Counted from the stretch's first letter, positions 49,769-63,370 are shown. The stretch is 64,000 nt of DNA from Cheilinus undulatus (GCF_018320785.1 NC_054885.1:11964421-12028420), one strand, 5' to 3'. The notes: generated by a model from the sequence alone, not told the origin. Numbers and translations: made by a program.

Positions 49769-52700
49769 TTATTTTCCTTCCTCAGTCAGGCCGGGATTGT
49801 ATTCATGTTCATTTCCTTCCAAGTCGTGGTAAATAACATCTGTGTGCTGCTTCTGACACGTCTGCACCACCTGCAGGATGGCAGCAAGGCGGCGATCCAG
49901 AGCAGAGAGGTGTTCTTCAGAGAGGAGCGGGGCCACGCCAGCTAGAGGATCCTGGAGCAGAGACTCGCGCATGATTTCACTCAGACGGAAGCCTTGGAAG
50001 GACAACAGACGCAAGCGGAGGAGGGTGGAGTGACGGATCCTACAAGTGCAGGTGCAGAGAGTCAGTGAATTACATGCACTAAGAACTTTCCGAATAACAT
50101 CTGACCCAATCTGAAAAAAAAAAACATTCAACACATCTTGAATTGATTTGGGGTCAAGGCTTTTGTTTTTACCTGCAACACTGTTTCAAAGGAGCCAGAA
50201 TAGACGGCTCATCCTGAGAGTGACGCCCAAACCTGGAAAACAATACCATGACAGTTTTATGTCACAAAGCAAGCATAGAAGTTACTATAATAGCCAAAAC
50301 TTACTAGATGTGAGGCTGGTAAGGCTGCTGCATAATGGTACAAGTAAGCTGTCACTTCAATAACAAAATGATGACAACATTAGTCATAGTACTCACGCTC
50401 GTCCATTATCCAAGTGTAGCAGAAAAGTCTCATTGCCAAATTTCTCAAATGTCTCATAGTGATGTCTGTCCATGTTGCCTTTGAATAAGAGACAATTAAA
50501 TATGAAGCACACAAACATAATGCAATAGGTTGGTGAAAATCTATCATCTGTGACTCATTCCTATACAGGAAACAAGGCCTTTAAGGCAGCTTAATCTGCA
50601 TTTAAATGAACCAAAGAAAGACTGACTCATGAGGAAGTCCAGTATGGCCATGTCTATGAGATCCACCAGTCTGGTGCCATGGCTGTAAGGAGGTGTCTGT
50701 TTTACTGTGTCACAGTAGTCCGGGTCTTTCTCCCACCTGGAAACAACAAAAGAAGAGTGTCAGATACGATTCATTACAACTAGTGTTCATTATAACAACT
50801 GTGTTATTGGTTTTGAATGGCGATTTTATTTATTAAGAGGGTAAAAAGCCATCCAAACCTTCCTGGCCCTATGTGAAAAAGTAATTGCCTCCTAAACCTA
50901 ATAACTGGTTGCAACAAGTGCAAGCAAGAGTTTGCAATAACTGTCGATGACTTTCACAACACTGGAGGAATTTTGGCCCACTTTTCTTTGCTGCTATATT
51001 CATCAGATTTAAGTCTGAACTTTGACTTATTTTAAGCTATCCAGGGATGGACTTCCTGGTGTGTTTCAGGTCATCGCCCTGCTGCAAAACCCATCTGGCT
51101 TCAGGTTGAGGTCACAGACTGATGGCCGGATATTCTCCTTCAGAGTTTTCTGTTAGAGAGTAGAATTCATCCCAGACCATCACACTATACCACCACCATA
51201 TTTGACTGTTGGTATGAAGTTCTTTTATGAAGTTTTGTGTGATTTTTATGCTAGAAAAAACAGTACTCGGAAATGCCACAGTTTTACCCCACTTGGTTTT
51301 TTACGCATGGCTGAACCTACCCCTCTCTGATTGAACCAGAGCAATGGAGGGCGTAACACGCATCAGCTGTCTCTTGATACCGAGAGAATAAAACTTATGT
51401 GTTCAAACTTGTATGTTTTTTCAGAGAAAATCCCTCTCCATGTCACTGGAGCAATCAAAAGAGGGTGTGGGCCCAAGTCAGATGGCCTCTCCTACTGATG
51501 CTGAGAGAGTGATACTCAAGTGCTCAGCCTAAACAAAACCTGACAACAACCCACTGCCAAAAACATGTTTTTCATTGTCGCTGAAGGATGGATATTATTG
51601 TGAAAGGCTGCTTCATAAGGAATCAGGAAGTGCTATTGGAAGCTGCTGTTCTGTTGCTGTATCTCATTCATGTTTTGTGCTGCTTACTCTTGATGGACCA
51701 CAATTTTCCGGTCACTGCCTGTTCATCCTGTTGCCCAACCATTCCCAAAAAACTGCACTCTCAAAGGTGAACAGAAAATTACTGTTTCATTTTATGGATA
51801 AAATTCACATAATGGGGGTGAAAAGCTGTGGAAAAGTGCTATTCGTGGTCAACACAACAATCCCAGGATGTTTTGCTACTACTTTGCAGTGTAAAATTTT
51901 ACCAGTCACCTTTTGTAGCTGGTGGTGAAACTTACTGGTGATCCTCTTGTTTCATCTCAGTCTCCAGAGTCCTATGTCTGAGTTGTGATAGAAAGGCATC
52001 CATAGAGACTCCAATTTAACTAAACTGCAAAAACCTGTGCTTAAAAGAAATACTGCAGTGACGTTGTAAAGTGTGGGATCAGCTTTAAATGTAATTTGTA
52101 CTGCAGTTCTTCATCCATACCACTAGGGGCCAGTAAAGACTCAAAATAACACACCAAGATAAACACACTTCAGTTTAATACTACCAAGGAAAAAATGAAA
52201 ATGCTAAAAATAATACTTTTAAAGCCAACAAAGATGGATCCATTTTTTGTGCAAAAGTAAACATATAAACTAACTTGTCTACAAGTCCACTGGTTCATTA
52301 CTGATACTTACACTATAAAAATGAGCACTGATGTGACTTTTAATGCAAATATTAATGTTAGAGAAAAATATCAAGGAGTGAGGGATATTTTGCCTACTTT
52401 GCTAACTTGGTGCGGCTGTAGGAGCGTCTCCAAGGTGACCTCCAGGACCTGCGAGGTGCTAAGGCGAGATCAGGTAGCATGGCAGCGAGGGAAACCTCCA
52501 GTGCATGTGGCTGACCACAGATGGGGTGCTCCGTTGAACAGTAGTACTCACACTGGCCGTAGAAGCAAATGTTTCCAGCTGGAGGAAGTCAGAGAAACAC
52601 GTTAAGTAAGTCTGTACACTGCTGTTAGTTTAAATTTATAGAAAACCAGCCCTGGACTAAAATTATATCACTACATTTTACATATGGGATGGACCTACAC

Positions 52701-55700
52701 TCTAAAATCAGTGATATTATTTACAGAAACACATTAATAACCCTCTGAAAAACAAGTACTTGGCAAAAGCTGCAAAAAGATATCCTTTAATCAGAGAGGA
52801 TTCTAAAGTAATACCCACGTTATCTGTGGACAGCCATCCAGAAAGGGAAAAGCAAGAACCACTAGAATCATGATTATATGAGTATTATTTTAATAATAAC
52901 TGTAGCATGCCCTTAAGATATACTACGAATCTGGATAACTGATTGGTTTAGTCAGGGTTTATTTGTATAAGAGAGTATCATCTGAATAGCATTGAAAATT
53001 AAGCTACTATTAATGATATGACCCAAAGGAAGCATATAAAAGTAAAAAACATTGGTCCAGGAACTGAACCATGTGGAACTCCATGACTAACTTTCATAAG
53101 AAATTATCATTAATATCTACACAATAAATGTCAAACTGCTAAATAGGGTTTAAAATAGAATAATGCAGTTAATTTAATGCCAACTTGGTATTATAACCTC
53201 TGTCCAAAAGAAGCGCTATAATCAAGAGACTGATTCTTCAATCAGAAGATACACTATATTGCCAAAAGTATTCGCTCACCTGCCTTGATGAACTTAAGTG
53301 ACATCCCATTCTTAATCCATAGGGTTTAATACGACGTCGTTTCACCTTTTGCAGATAGAACAGCTTCAACTCTTCTGTGAAGGCTTTCCACAAGGCATAG
53401 GAGTGTGTTTATGGGAATTTTTGACCATTCATCCAGAAACGCATTTGTCAGGTCACACACTGATGTTGGACGAGAGGGCCTGGCTCTCAGTCTCTGCTCT
53501 AATTCATACCAAAGGTGTTCTTGAGCTAATCTGAAGGCCACATGAAGTTTGGAGGTCTGTAGTGATTGACTCTGTAGAAAGTTAGTGAGCTCTGCGCACT
53601 ATGCGCCTCAGCATCCGCTGACTTCGCTCCATCATTTTACGTGGCCTACCACTTCGTGGCTGAGTTGCTGTCATTCCCAATCGCTTCCACTTTGTTATAA
53701 TACAACTGACAGTTGACTGTGGAATATTTAGGAGCAAGGAAATTTCACGACTGGACTTGTTGCACAGGTGGCATCCTATCACAGTACCACGCTGGAATTT
53801 ACAAAGCTCCTGAGAGTGACCCATTCTTTCAAAAATATATGTAGAAACAGTCTGCATGCCTATGTGCTTGTTTTTATACACCTGTGGCCATGGAAGTGAT
53901 TGGAACACCTGATTTCAATTATTTGGAGGGGTGAGTGAATACTTTTGGCAATATAGTGTATCACTACACTACATTTTCTGAAAGCGTTTTGGTGAAATCA
54001 GCTTTCTTTGAGTATACCAGGGGAAGTGAAGAATGTTCTGGACAGCTTGTGGTCAGTGGTGATCTCTCTGATCTCTGAGGTGACGTTAATGAGTCGACCA
54101 ACCACTGGAGGGATCCTGTTAAAGCCGAGCACTCTGGTTCAGGTGCAGAGAAGAAAGAAGGGACTTTAAAGGTGAAAACAAACAGTCAGAGCATCAAAGA
54201 AACAAGTAGAAAGATCAAACACCAGCCCTCTTATCTTATCAATCAACACTTTGCTTTTATTCTTTTAATCACCTTCAGTTAAATGGCAATTCATTACTTC
54301 AACTCCTGCTTTAGAAAGCTATTTTTAACCATTTATCTTTGACTTTTAAGTAACCCATGACTTTAAGATAACTACTGTTACACTTTATAAATGACTTTTA
54401 CCTAACAAGTTCAACTATTTATCACTTACTTCAAACCAAATAAGCACATGAAGCTAACTGCTGCTACACTTTATAAATGACTTTTAGCTAACCATTTCAA
54501 ATGTTAAACTATGACTTCAAACCAAGGTATCCACATTAGGCTAACTGCTGCTACACTTAATAACTTCTAGCTAACTATTTCAACTATTTATCTATTACTT
54601 CAAATCAAATAACCCACACGAAGCTAACTCCTGCTACACTCAAGGACTTTTAGCTGACTATTTCAAATGTTAAACTATGACCTCAAACCAAGTAACCCAC
54701 ATTAAGCTAACTGCTGCTACATTTTAGATTTGACTTTGAGCTAACTATTTCAAGTTACAGCTATTTCATTCACATCGTGGAGTTTATACTCACTGTCTCA
54801 ACAATTTATCCATGATTTTCTATGACAGAGTTCACCTCATTCATATGGCGACCATCTTCCTTTAACTACAGGTGATGAGTTTACATAGCCTACTGTTTTG
54901 ACATCGTATATTCTATACCTCATAAGTCATGGTACATGTCAAATTTTCATCAGTCTATGGGACCTTTCTTGTGCTAAAATGACATTTGATATCCCTTGGC
55001 TACTTTTAGCAAATAGCTAATGTTACCATTCAATATAATGATATTACAAAGGGTGTACATTTAAATATTTTATGAGCTAACAATACCGTAGCTTTGAGTG
55101 GATGCCTTTTTTGTTATGATGGTGACGACTGACTGGCTAATGCTAACTAGAGAGTGGTCATCACACCTTTTTTTTCACTTTTGAGCAATCAATAGGCAAT
55201 AAAGTGTAGGAAAAAGTCAGATTTCCTTAATACTGCCTTCAGCCTGGAACACAGCAGTATGATTATGATAGGATTTGAGCTTCCCACCTTGAAGGCTGCT
55301 GTGTAAATACGGTCAGTAATCTGTCTACCCAAGAGGACATCTTGCACTTTAGCCTACCTGTCAAGGTGAAAGGCAGCAATCTCTGCATTGTGTCTTTCAA
55401 AGTCTGAGAAGTAGAAAAGGTTGACATTGGTCTCTGCATCTCTGGCTTGTCTATATAAAATGAGAAAACCACATTGTGTAAGGTTACATAAAGAGACCAA
55501 ACTATATGATATCACAGGATACCTTTTCAGGATATAAAATCATTACAAATTAAAGCATTCTGTATTAACTAAACTGATTAACTGATTGCATAAATCAATC
55601 ATGGTCCATATAGTTGGGCTTTCATTTGACCAAGAAAAATCACAAAAACACATTTTGATGTCTATATGAAAACACATTTTTTAAAGTAATGTGAGTTAAA

Positions 55701-58700
55701 TAAAAAATAATGTAAAATAAATGACTGCATAAATATATAACCTCTGCAAGTCAGATTGTTGTCCACAATTTATCGTTAATTTGCAGCAGTCTTTTACAAT
55801 CTAGCCTTTGAAGCCTTCCAGGGTCAGCTGCCGAGAAGCATCCCCACTGCATGATGCTGCCACCCTGGTGCTTCACAGTGGGAATGGTGTGTTTGTGGTG
55901 ATGTGCAGTGTTCGGTGTCTGCCAGACAGAGGGGTCTTACTTCATGGGTTTGAGCAGAGCTTGTCCATAGTTTGGGAATGATATGAGCAGTTTGAGCTGT
56001 GTGCCTCCTGTCTTCTGAACTGAAACACACATGAAATAAAGCGTTAGTTCATATCAGTATTATTAGCACGAGCCATCATGTGAAAGTCATCAGCCACAGA
56101 TGTATCTGCAGTTGTCATTCCAGTGCAGTATAATAACAGTCTGTAGTACAAGTGTTTCACCATTTGGTGGCCCACTGGATAATTTTAAAGCCCTGCAAAT
56201 GGATCTTCCATTTGGAACAGCACTGCAACGAAGCATAGATAAAATATTTATTAAAATTGGATTATAGAAACATTATTAAAAGCAGTTTTATCCCCCCACT
56301 CCTCCCACGCAGTCAACCCCTATATATGCATTGCTTATTTAAAAACCTAAGAATCAGTTTTGCACCCCTGAATATATTTATTTTGAATATTTGGCAGCCT
56401 TTTTGCTCCTGAAGCACTCCATGCAAAAAGAACTCAGTGTATCATGAGCATGTTTGCAATTTTAATGCTTTTTCACACCCCTGAAATCTGTTACTTGGAC
56501 ACTGAGACACATTATTTTGTCCATAATAGCACCAGCCAACTCACCCACACTCCAGACAACTGGGAATCAAAGCATTTGTTCCTCCATAAACGTTCAGTTC
56601 CCAGACATTCAGAGGAACAGACTGCTCTGGCTGTCCGGTAAATAATTCAGAAGATATAAATCCTCATATTTATTTATAACACCTGTTTGTAACAGTGATT
56701 AGAAAGCAATCAGGAAATAAAATGTTCCAAAGGTATTTACACTGCACTGTTAAATGTGAACAAAGGATGAAACCATCAAAAGCAAATCAGCCTGTCGCTA
56801 GGAAAAGTGTTTAATCTGCAACACAAATCTGAATGTATTATTCATCTGGTGATGTGCTGAACACAATGTCTGTGTCTGAGATGAGCAAACATAAAACGAG
56901 CATGTGTTGATGCTGTGACAGTGTGCTCATGCCAGTGTGTTTACTTGTGGTGTGGGACTGAAAGGATTTTAAAAGTTTGTGTGAGAGGACACGGCCACAA
57001 AAATAATGTGAGCGTCAGATTTAAGACATAAGATTATCTGTTATCCTTTATATAACACATCTGTCGCTGCTATGATCTCATATTACATTATACTTTTCAT
57101 GCTTGGCTGTTGTTTATTCAAGTTGGCTACAAATCCAACATAATCCATTGTCTACAGCCTCATAAACTCAGTTTAATCTGCAGTCTTAACAAATGACAGA
57201 AGCTTCAAAGGATTAGATGCTATATCAATCAGTCAGTCAATCAATAGTTCTAAGTTTAAAGCCCAGGGATACTCTACCAAAAGAGCAGAACTAGGCCATC
57301 ATCTTTGTTGTAGTACTTTAGACATCTAAAATAAATCCACAAGTAAGCAAGCACTTTGAAAGTGTCACAATGAAAGCCATCCTTTAACTGGTTTACCTGA
57401 CTGGCCAGACTGTTTCATATATCCACTGGGTGGATGGACAAACAGGAAGTGACGTACGTAACCCAAGCCAAGACCAGAATGTCAAATTAAAATCAATAAT
57501 TTACTGAGAGGGATGAATTTTAATTTAACACACCTCAAACTAAGGACACCCCAAAGTAGTTAGGGTTAGGCACACGAGCCCTAAAGATTAGGGTTAGGGA
57601 AAGAGGGAGGGGGAGTAAAGTAACCTTAATTACATCGCTAGCATGGTTATGTTTTGCATTAGCTAACGGTAACGAAGCTCAAGCAAACCACTGTTCATGT
57701 AACTTCAGCTAAAACACGTTTACACATAACTTAATCCCAGATTAGACCACTGGCCTTGTCCTCTGTTTCATTTATGATGTTTTTCTAAGTCTGTTATGTT
57801 TCCAGTGTGGTTATTTCATGGATAAAACTGCCAGACGTATTTATGCATAAAGTTGAATAAAATAAGAAAAATAAAATTGGCAAGCAAAATTTAAATTCAA
57901 TTTAGGTCCAGTTAAAAACTTTTTCCCCTTTTCGGAGATTTCAAAAACAAACTGCAAATTATGTTCTGGATTTTATGATACATCAATACTTTGCTAAAAT
58001 CTGACAGAACTTGTATTGATTGATTTTGATTTTGGGTGTAAATACTTTGATTAAAGTTTTTACAATCAGTAAAATTGTACCAATATTTTTGATCCCCAGC
58101 TTTTAACTCTGTATGTTTTAATTGTACACTGTTGATAACATAATTGTAGCCAAATAAGCTTGTTTTGTGCCAATGAGTGCACTTTATTGTTCATAACTAA
58201 ACAGGGAATAGAACCTAGGGAATGAATGTGGGATTTTAGACACAACAATGCATAAAAAGTTGAATTCCCATGTAGCTATTACCTTTAAGATAGATTTAAT
58301 CCTGATATCCATAGATGCCAGTCTGAACTGTAATCTTGCCTGTTCTCACTCTGAACTGTGGCACAGTTTACTGTACTCACTGAGTGAAAACTTGAGTGAA
58401 CACTGCGTGTTGCCTCTGGCTCTCTCACAGAGCAGCTTGTTTGTATAAAGAGATTAGAGCTTGAATGAAAAGCAGCAAGTTTGTGGCTTCTTAAATGTGT
58501 TGAAGACAGATGATCATACAAGATTTAAGCCTTAGCACTACAAGGACAATTCAGATTAGATATTTGGGTGTGTTATATATTTGATATTAGTTTTAAGTCT
58601 TATTAGAATTTATTGAGCAGTGTTATGATCTGGGATTATCTGTGTGGCCTTGAACCCAATGAGACAACATAGCACAGAGCACAACAGTAAATACAGGGAG

Positions 58701-61700
58701 AGGGGTGCCAAACATGAAGGGAAATCCATCTCATTTCACTAAAATAGATTAAAACTAATAGAGATTCATTGGGAGCATTTCTCCTCTCTGACTCCCTTGT
58801 TCCTCCCGAGGCCTTTTCATTCAGCTTTTGGTCCTGCCTTCGGTCCCCCCTCATTGGCCTACCAGCACCGAGGATACGCTGTGTTGCCAGGTAGTGTGTC
58901 AGCTGGGCCAGGTTGGGATTCTTCCTGTCGTATAGCTCCCAGCGAGAGATGCCCAGGTGGAACCTGAGCCAAGGAGGGTGGGTTTCCACGTCGCTCGTCC
59001 AATTGACTTTCTCATAGCCTTCCTCCTGACTGGCGCTCTCCCTGCAGGAGAGATGGTGTAGGTTAAAAATAGAAGGCAAAGAGATACTTGGAGGGTGCTG
59101 TTTCAGACCAGAGACCCATGCCCAGGAACCAGAGCTCACTCAGGATCAAAAAACGTAGAACCTTTGCTTGAGAATAAAGTGGGATTAAAAGCAGCATCCC
59201 TACTGGAGAACACCATAGTTTTATGTTTTATAGGTTTATAGTTTTTTTTTTTTTTTTTTTTTTTTTTTTGTTTGTGTTTCTTAGTGTGAAATCATGTTTT
59301 TTGTTGTAAAGAGCAGAAATTTATTTGACATGATTTTAAGTTAAGGGTTCATTAGTTTTAACCCTTTGGGGGAGTTTTGCACATTTTTACGTGCTTTTCA
59401 TTCTTCATATTTTTTAAATTTTGTCTGTGTTCATGTATATGGCATGAATTTTGGCAATATTGTGTACTTTTATTTGATCTTGTTATTTCCAGCTCCATGC
59501 ATTTAATAATTAATAATTCCATTATTAATATCTGGGTGTCAATCTAGATTTTTGCCTTGGAATTGGTAATTTTTTTCAAAAAATAAGAAAGCATAAAATC
59601 AATGTTGTTCATAATCATCGACATGTCCCAGGCTGTAATAACCTGACACGCCAGATGGATGTGTTTCAAATGTCCATCTGGAAAACCCGTCATATACAGT
59701 GTTTGGGAAAGGGCAGAGCCTCTGAAAAAAAAAAACTTGGAGGGTGATTTGATGAACGTTCTGTCTGCCAATCAGAGCAACAAAACACAGGACATCGTAG
59801 CCGCTACTGAAGTGTAAACGCCATATATAACTGCATAAGGCAAACCATGGCGATTGTAGACATGTCAGTACACGACTTTTGTCGTTTTTTGAAAAGAAAA
59901 TAACTCACTACTGTTCTTTGTTCTTCTTTTAACAAAGAAATGTCATCAAGTTCTGATAAAACTGGCGCTTTAGCAGCATCCACGCTAAGCTCTTCTGCCA
60001 TAACTGCACCGGCCTCTTGTCGCTGCTCGCTTACGTCACGGCTCTGCTGACCCTCATCACTGATTAGTCCTGTTACTCTCTAACCAGGCCCAAACTGTTC
60101 AGATGGGAGCTTTGCAAGATGGATTTGTCAGTGAGAAACAAGGAAACAATGGGTAAATCTGTCTGCTTTGCAAGGTTAAGGCTAGAATAGTTCAACACAA
60201 AACATGCTTGCATTGAAATGTGGAAAAAAAATGAATTTTTCTTTTTTTTTTCATTGAAAAACATAATGGCATCATGACAAAAACTGGAATTCAAATGGTT
60301 ATATTAAAACATATTTAAAATCAATAGTTAGGCCAGTTGGAGGTGAAAAAATTAGCTCAATGAAAGTGAAAAACATATTGATGTATATTATTATTTTACA
60401 GCTACCATATGAAAAGTGCATTTTTGTGCTCAGAAGTGAGAAAGAGTATGTGACATTGCACAACAAATGATAAAAAATCAATGTTGCTGCTAATTATTGA
60501 AATATCCCAGGCTGTAAAAATTGTAAAAAATACTTTGCAAGTATTGAATATAATTCATTTTCCTGTTTTTTTTTTAAATCAAAAACATCATAGCAAAAAA
60601 ACTGGCAATCAAAGGGTTCAAAGGGGGACAAATGTTAGTTCTATGAAAGTACAGCAAAATATGAATGTATCATCGCAGAAGTAGAGTACTGTTTCAGTTG
60701 TGGCAGCAGAGTTAAAGTCAAAAAAAAAAAAAAAGAACCTAATCTTTTGCAAAAAATTATAATGTCCTCATATGAGGATGCTTGGTCGTAGGACATTCAG
60801 ACCCAAAACAAGTCCTAGCTGCACAAGGCTGCCAAATTTTGTTGCCGTATTGGTTCTTGATGATTTGTACGTTGAGACTGAGCAGATAGTGCTATTAACC
60901 TTTTTGTTTTGATTCATCAGAACATTATGATTTAAAATACTGTCATAATTTTGGTTGTGAGTATGTTTATCATTTCTATGGTTTGTCTCAGTTTAGTCAT
61001 GAAACAACACGTCAAAAACTTCTTCTTGTCAAAATGTTTGTTTACAGAATAAACACAGCAGCACTGCCAAGTGGCAAAACTAAGAAGTGGGAGTAGTAGT
61101 AGTAACTAAGAAAAAGCACAAGCTTCATGCTCTAATGCAGGCCATATCTCATTCTATTTTTAGACTTTTCTACAGGCCAATTAAAAATAAATGACAAGCT
61201 GCAGTTGGCCCCCAGGCTACACTTGTCCTGGCCTGGACCAAATGGGACCAATTTATCTTAGTGTTGGTTGTCATTAGCATGGTTAAACTGGAGGCCACAC
61301 ATCTTATTTGTAAAGTAAGCTCATTCCTGCACATTTAAAATGTTGATAAAGATTAAATTGTGTAAAAACCAGGCCACTGCCTCTCAAACTTCACAGTACC
61401 ATTAAGAACATGAGTCTAGAAACCGTCATTAACGTATTTCCACTGGACATTTAAATGATTAATGTATTTTCTCTGTCTGTTTCACTCACCACTCGCTTTC
61501 ATTATTGATGATGTCCTCCTCCTCCTCTTTTCCATGTTCATTTGTCTTCACCCTTAGCAGCCAATCATCTTCTTGCAGCTCTGGGCGGGGCAGGTTGTAC
61601 AGCGGGTGCTTGAACAGTGCCTCTAGTTTAGAATGACCTTTGCCCTTTCGGATCAGCTTTTCTGCCCAGATGAGCTTCTTCTCGTTGACGTCATTGAACG

Positions 61701-61971
61701 AGTCTTTCGGGTGTGGAGCCTCGTGATGCCCTTCTTTCTGGGGTACTGTGGGTAGTTTGTGAGAGGAAGAGGCACCTGATGAAGAGGAGGTGTGGGAGAT
61801 AGGCCGAGTGTCTGTTTGTGTAATGGAGGATGTGGAGGAGGTGGGAAGGACGCAGGCTGTCTGAAGGACAGAGAGACAAAAAAACGCCAGAAGGAGATGG
61901 AGAGCGAGGGACAGGCACGCCAGAACCAGATAGAGGGAGCGAGTGGATCGGCCCCGGTTCAGTCTTATCAT
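49769..61971 (-). CDS. fam20c: FAM20C-like secretory-pathway protein kinase
   Basis: Ten exons: 61490-61971, 58863-59041, 55941-56019, 55358-55450, 54018-54133, 52398-52578, 50627-50736, 50397-50478, 50173-50232, 49769-50039. All phases close, giving 550 aa. A type II signal anchor ([19 protein letters not shown]) opens the protein, followed by a Ser/Thr-rich stem. Family landmarks in order are [78 protein letters not shown] (catalytic Asp 417) and HLDNGRAFG (metal-binding Asp 437). FAM20C phosphorylates secreted proteins at S-x-E sites in the Golgi, notably in biomineralisation; this protein is closer to FAM20C than to FAM20A or B. Fish have several FAM20C-type paralogues and I cannot say which this is. 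The Gly usually before NMDRHHYE is Ser here. Confidence 0.93.
50850..51250. mobile_element. DNA-transposon remnant in FAM20C-like intron 6
   Basis: CCTATGTGAAAAAGTAATTGCC and ATTTTGGCCCACTTTTC are words I associate with a common fish DNA-transposon repeat. The copy is decayed and has no intact frame. The 51575-51928 open frame downstream has no family features. Confidence 0.5.
53250..53960 (-). mobile_element. Internally deleted Tc1-like transposon with intact inverted ends
   Basis: The ends CACTATATTGCCAAAAGTA (53252) and its complement (to 53958) are flanked by TA on both sides. On the minus strand 53582-53908 encodes a transposase N-terminal helix-turn-helix ([30 protein letters not shown]). 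The stretch 53326-53541 encodes the transposase C-terminus ([20 protein letters not shown]). The DDE catalytic core between them is missing, so the element is non-autonomous. It lies in intron 5 of the FAM20C-like gene. Confidence 0.9.
54380..54760. repeat. Tandem repeat of about 90-110 bp (GCTAACTGCTGCTACACT)
   Basis: The order AAGCTAACTGCTGCTACAC, GACTTTTAGCTAAC, ATTTCAA, ACTTCAAACCAA recurs at least four times in intron 4 of the FAM20C-like gene. Confidence 0.75.
55560..55930 (-). mobile_element. Tc1-like transposase remnant abutting a FAM20C-like exon
   Basis: On the minus strand GGCAGACACCGAACACTGC, CACCACAAACACACCATTC and GCATGATGCTGCC-type words match the Tc1 copies at 28700 and 62940. 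The remnant begins about 15 bases inside intron 3, next to the donor at 55940. Confidence 0.7.
59242..59269. repeat. Poly-T tract
   Basis: An uninterrupted run of 28 T in FAM20C-like intron 1, probably the reverse of a retroelement A tail. Confidence 0.85.
59639..60178 (-). mobile_element. Inverted-repeat DNA element carrying a RecQ-like first exon, copy 2
   Basis: This 540-bp relative of 11119-11673 is in inverse orientation within FAM20C-like intron 1. The ends are TAACCTTGCAAAGCAGAC (minus strand) and TAACCTGACACGCCAGATGG (plus strand). ATG 60001 opens the same 31-codon exon ([22 protein letters not shown]), followed by GTGAGT. Five of 31 residues differ from copy 1 and no stop or frameshift has entered. 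Nothing like a helicase core follows. Confidence 0.6.
60180..60720. repeat. Short tandem duplication around the copy 2 element
   Basis: CAATGTTG, TCCCAGGCTGTAA and AAAAACTGG-AATCAAA words occur both at 59590-59640 and at 60478-60620. This indicates a local duplication into which the element inserted. Confidence 0.5.
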
Positions 61972-62455
61972 GCTAGAGGAGACAACAAAGAGATAGAAAG
62001 AGACGTTTCAATCCAAACAGACCGTGAAGGCCTGCCAGCCCTTCAGATGTGATCATGATGAAATGCTTACTTATCATTGCATTCCACTTAAACACACATG
62101 AAGGGCTGAACAAAATATGAAAACACCAGCTGAATACGAATGTTGCCTTTGAAGTAGCCAAACTGGGTTGCTCACTGAGGCAGCTGTTTAAAGGTAGACC
62201 AATTAGTGAAAAAGGCCTCACAAACTGAAGGAAATATAAAGAAATGCTCTGATGTACATGAAACAGTATCTGAAGATGTACAGCATGTTTAACAAATCAA
62301 TATGGATCTAAATGTTAGCCTGAGAATAAAGAAAAACATACTCATATGCATATGATGCAGCACAGGCTTTGGTTTTAAACCTGCTAAGCCACAAAGAGAC
62401 TAGGATAAAGAAGAATGACAACTGAGGCGGAGAAACTGAGCAGTCAAGAACCAAT
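61972..62455. other. 5' flank of the FAM20C-like gene
   Basis: No second gene, CpG-rich island or clear promoter motif was recognised. An untranslated first exon could lie here. Confidence 0.4.
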
Positions 62456-62459
62456 TATC

Positions 62460-63370
62460 TAAGCGCTGTGATTGTAGTATAAAGACAACTGTGACTGGAA
62501 GTCCAGTCACTAGTTAATCATTAATCCTGGCTACCATTACACCATGAAGACAAAGGAACACTCTCAATAAACTCTCACTCAATTAATCCATCATCAGGAA
62601 ATGGAAGGAATATGGCACATGTGCAAATCTGCCTACATCAGGCCGTCCTCACAAACTTAGTGACCATAAAAGAAGGAGACTAGTGAGAAAGGCCACCAAG
62701 ACACCCATGACTACTCTGAAGGAGTTACAAGCTTCAGCAGCTGATATGGGAGAGACTCTGCATCCAACAGCTGTTGCCTGGGTTCTTCCCCAGTGAAAGC
62801 TTAATGGGAGAATGTCAACGAGAAAGCCACTGTTGAAGAAAACTCAGATTTATCTCCACTAGAGTTTGCCAAAAGGCATGTGGGAGACTCCTTGGTCAAG
62901 TGGAAGAAAGTTCTTTGGTCTGATGAGACCAAAATAGGTGGACACCAAACACTGCACACTACCACAAACACACCATCCCCACTGTGAAGCAGGGTGGCGG
63001 CAGCATCATGCTGTGGGGGTGCTTCTCAGCAGCCAGCCCCGAAAGGCTTGTAACGGTAGAGGGTAAAATGAATGCGGCAAGATGTCAGAAAATCCTGGAG
63101 GACACGCTGGACAATTCAGTCTGCAAGAAAACCATGGTTTGGGAGATTTTTTTCTAATGAGACAATGACCCAAAGCGTACAGCAATAGCTACACAGAAAT
63201 TGATTAAAGACAACAAGGCCAATGCTCTGGAGTGGTCGAGTCAAAGCCCGGACCTCTATCCGTTAGAGAATTTGTGGCTGGACTTGAAAAGGGCTGTTCA
63301 CACCCAATCCCCATGCTACCTGGCAGAGTTTGAGCAGTTTTGCAAAGTAAGTACAGTCATTCTAATTAAG
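62460..63370 (+). pseudogene. Tc1-like transposase pseudogene
   Basis: Transposase fragments in two or more frames include [25 protein letters not shown] (first catalytic Asp), NDPKRTAIATQKLIKD (second catalytic Asp) and QSPDLYPLENLWLDLKR (third catalytic position region). Frameshifts and stops break the frame. It is the best-preserved copy of the family also present at 27915, 41262 and 55560. Confidence 0.82.

Noticed and set aside
51575-51928. 117-aa plus-strand frame in a FAM20C-like intron
   Set aside because: It has no start context, motif or splice support, and lies next to a decayed transposon.
57555-57600. TTAGGG-like words (also near 3295-3340)
   Set aside because: Only two or three imperfect copies; too short for an interstitial telomere.
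49769-61971. FAM20A or FAM20B as identity of the kinase gene
   Set aside because: [29 protein letters not shown] and [14 protein letters not shown] fit FAM20C better than the remembered FAM20A or FAM20B sequences.
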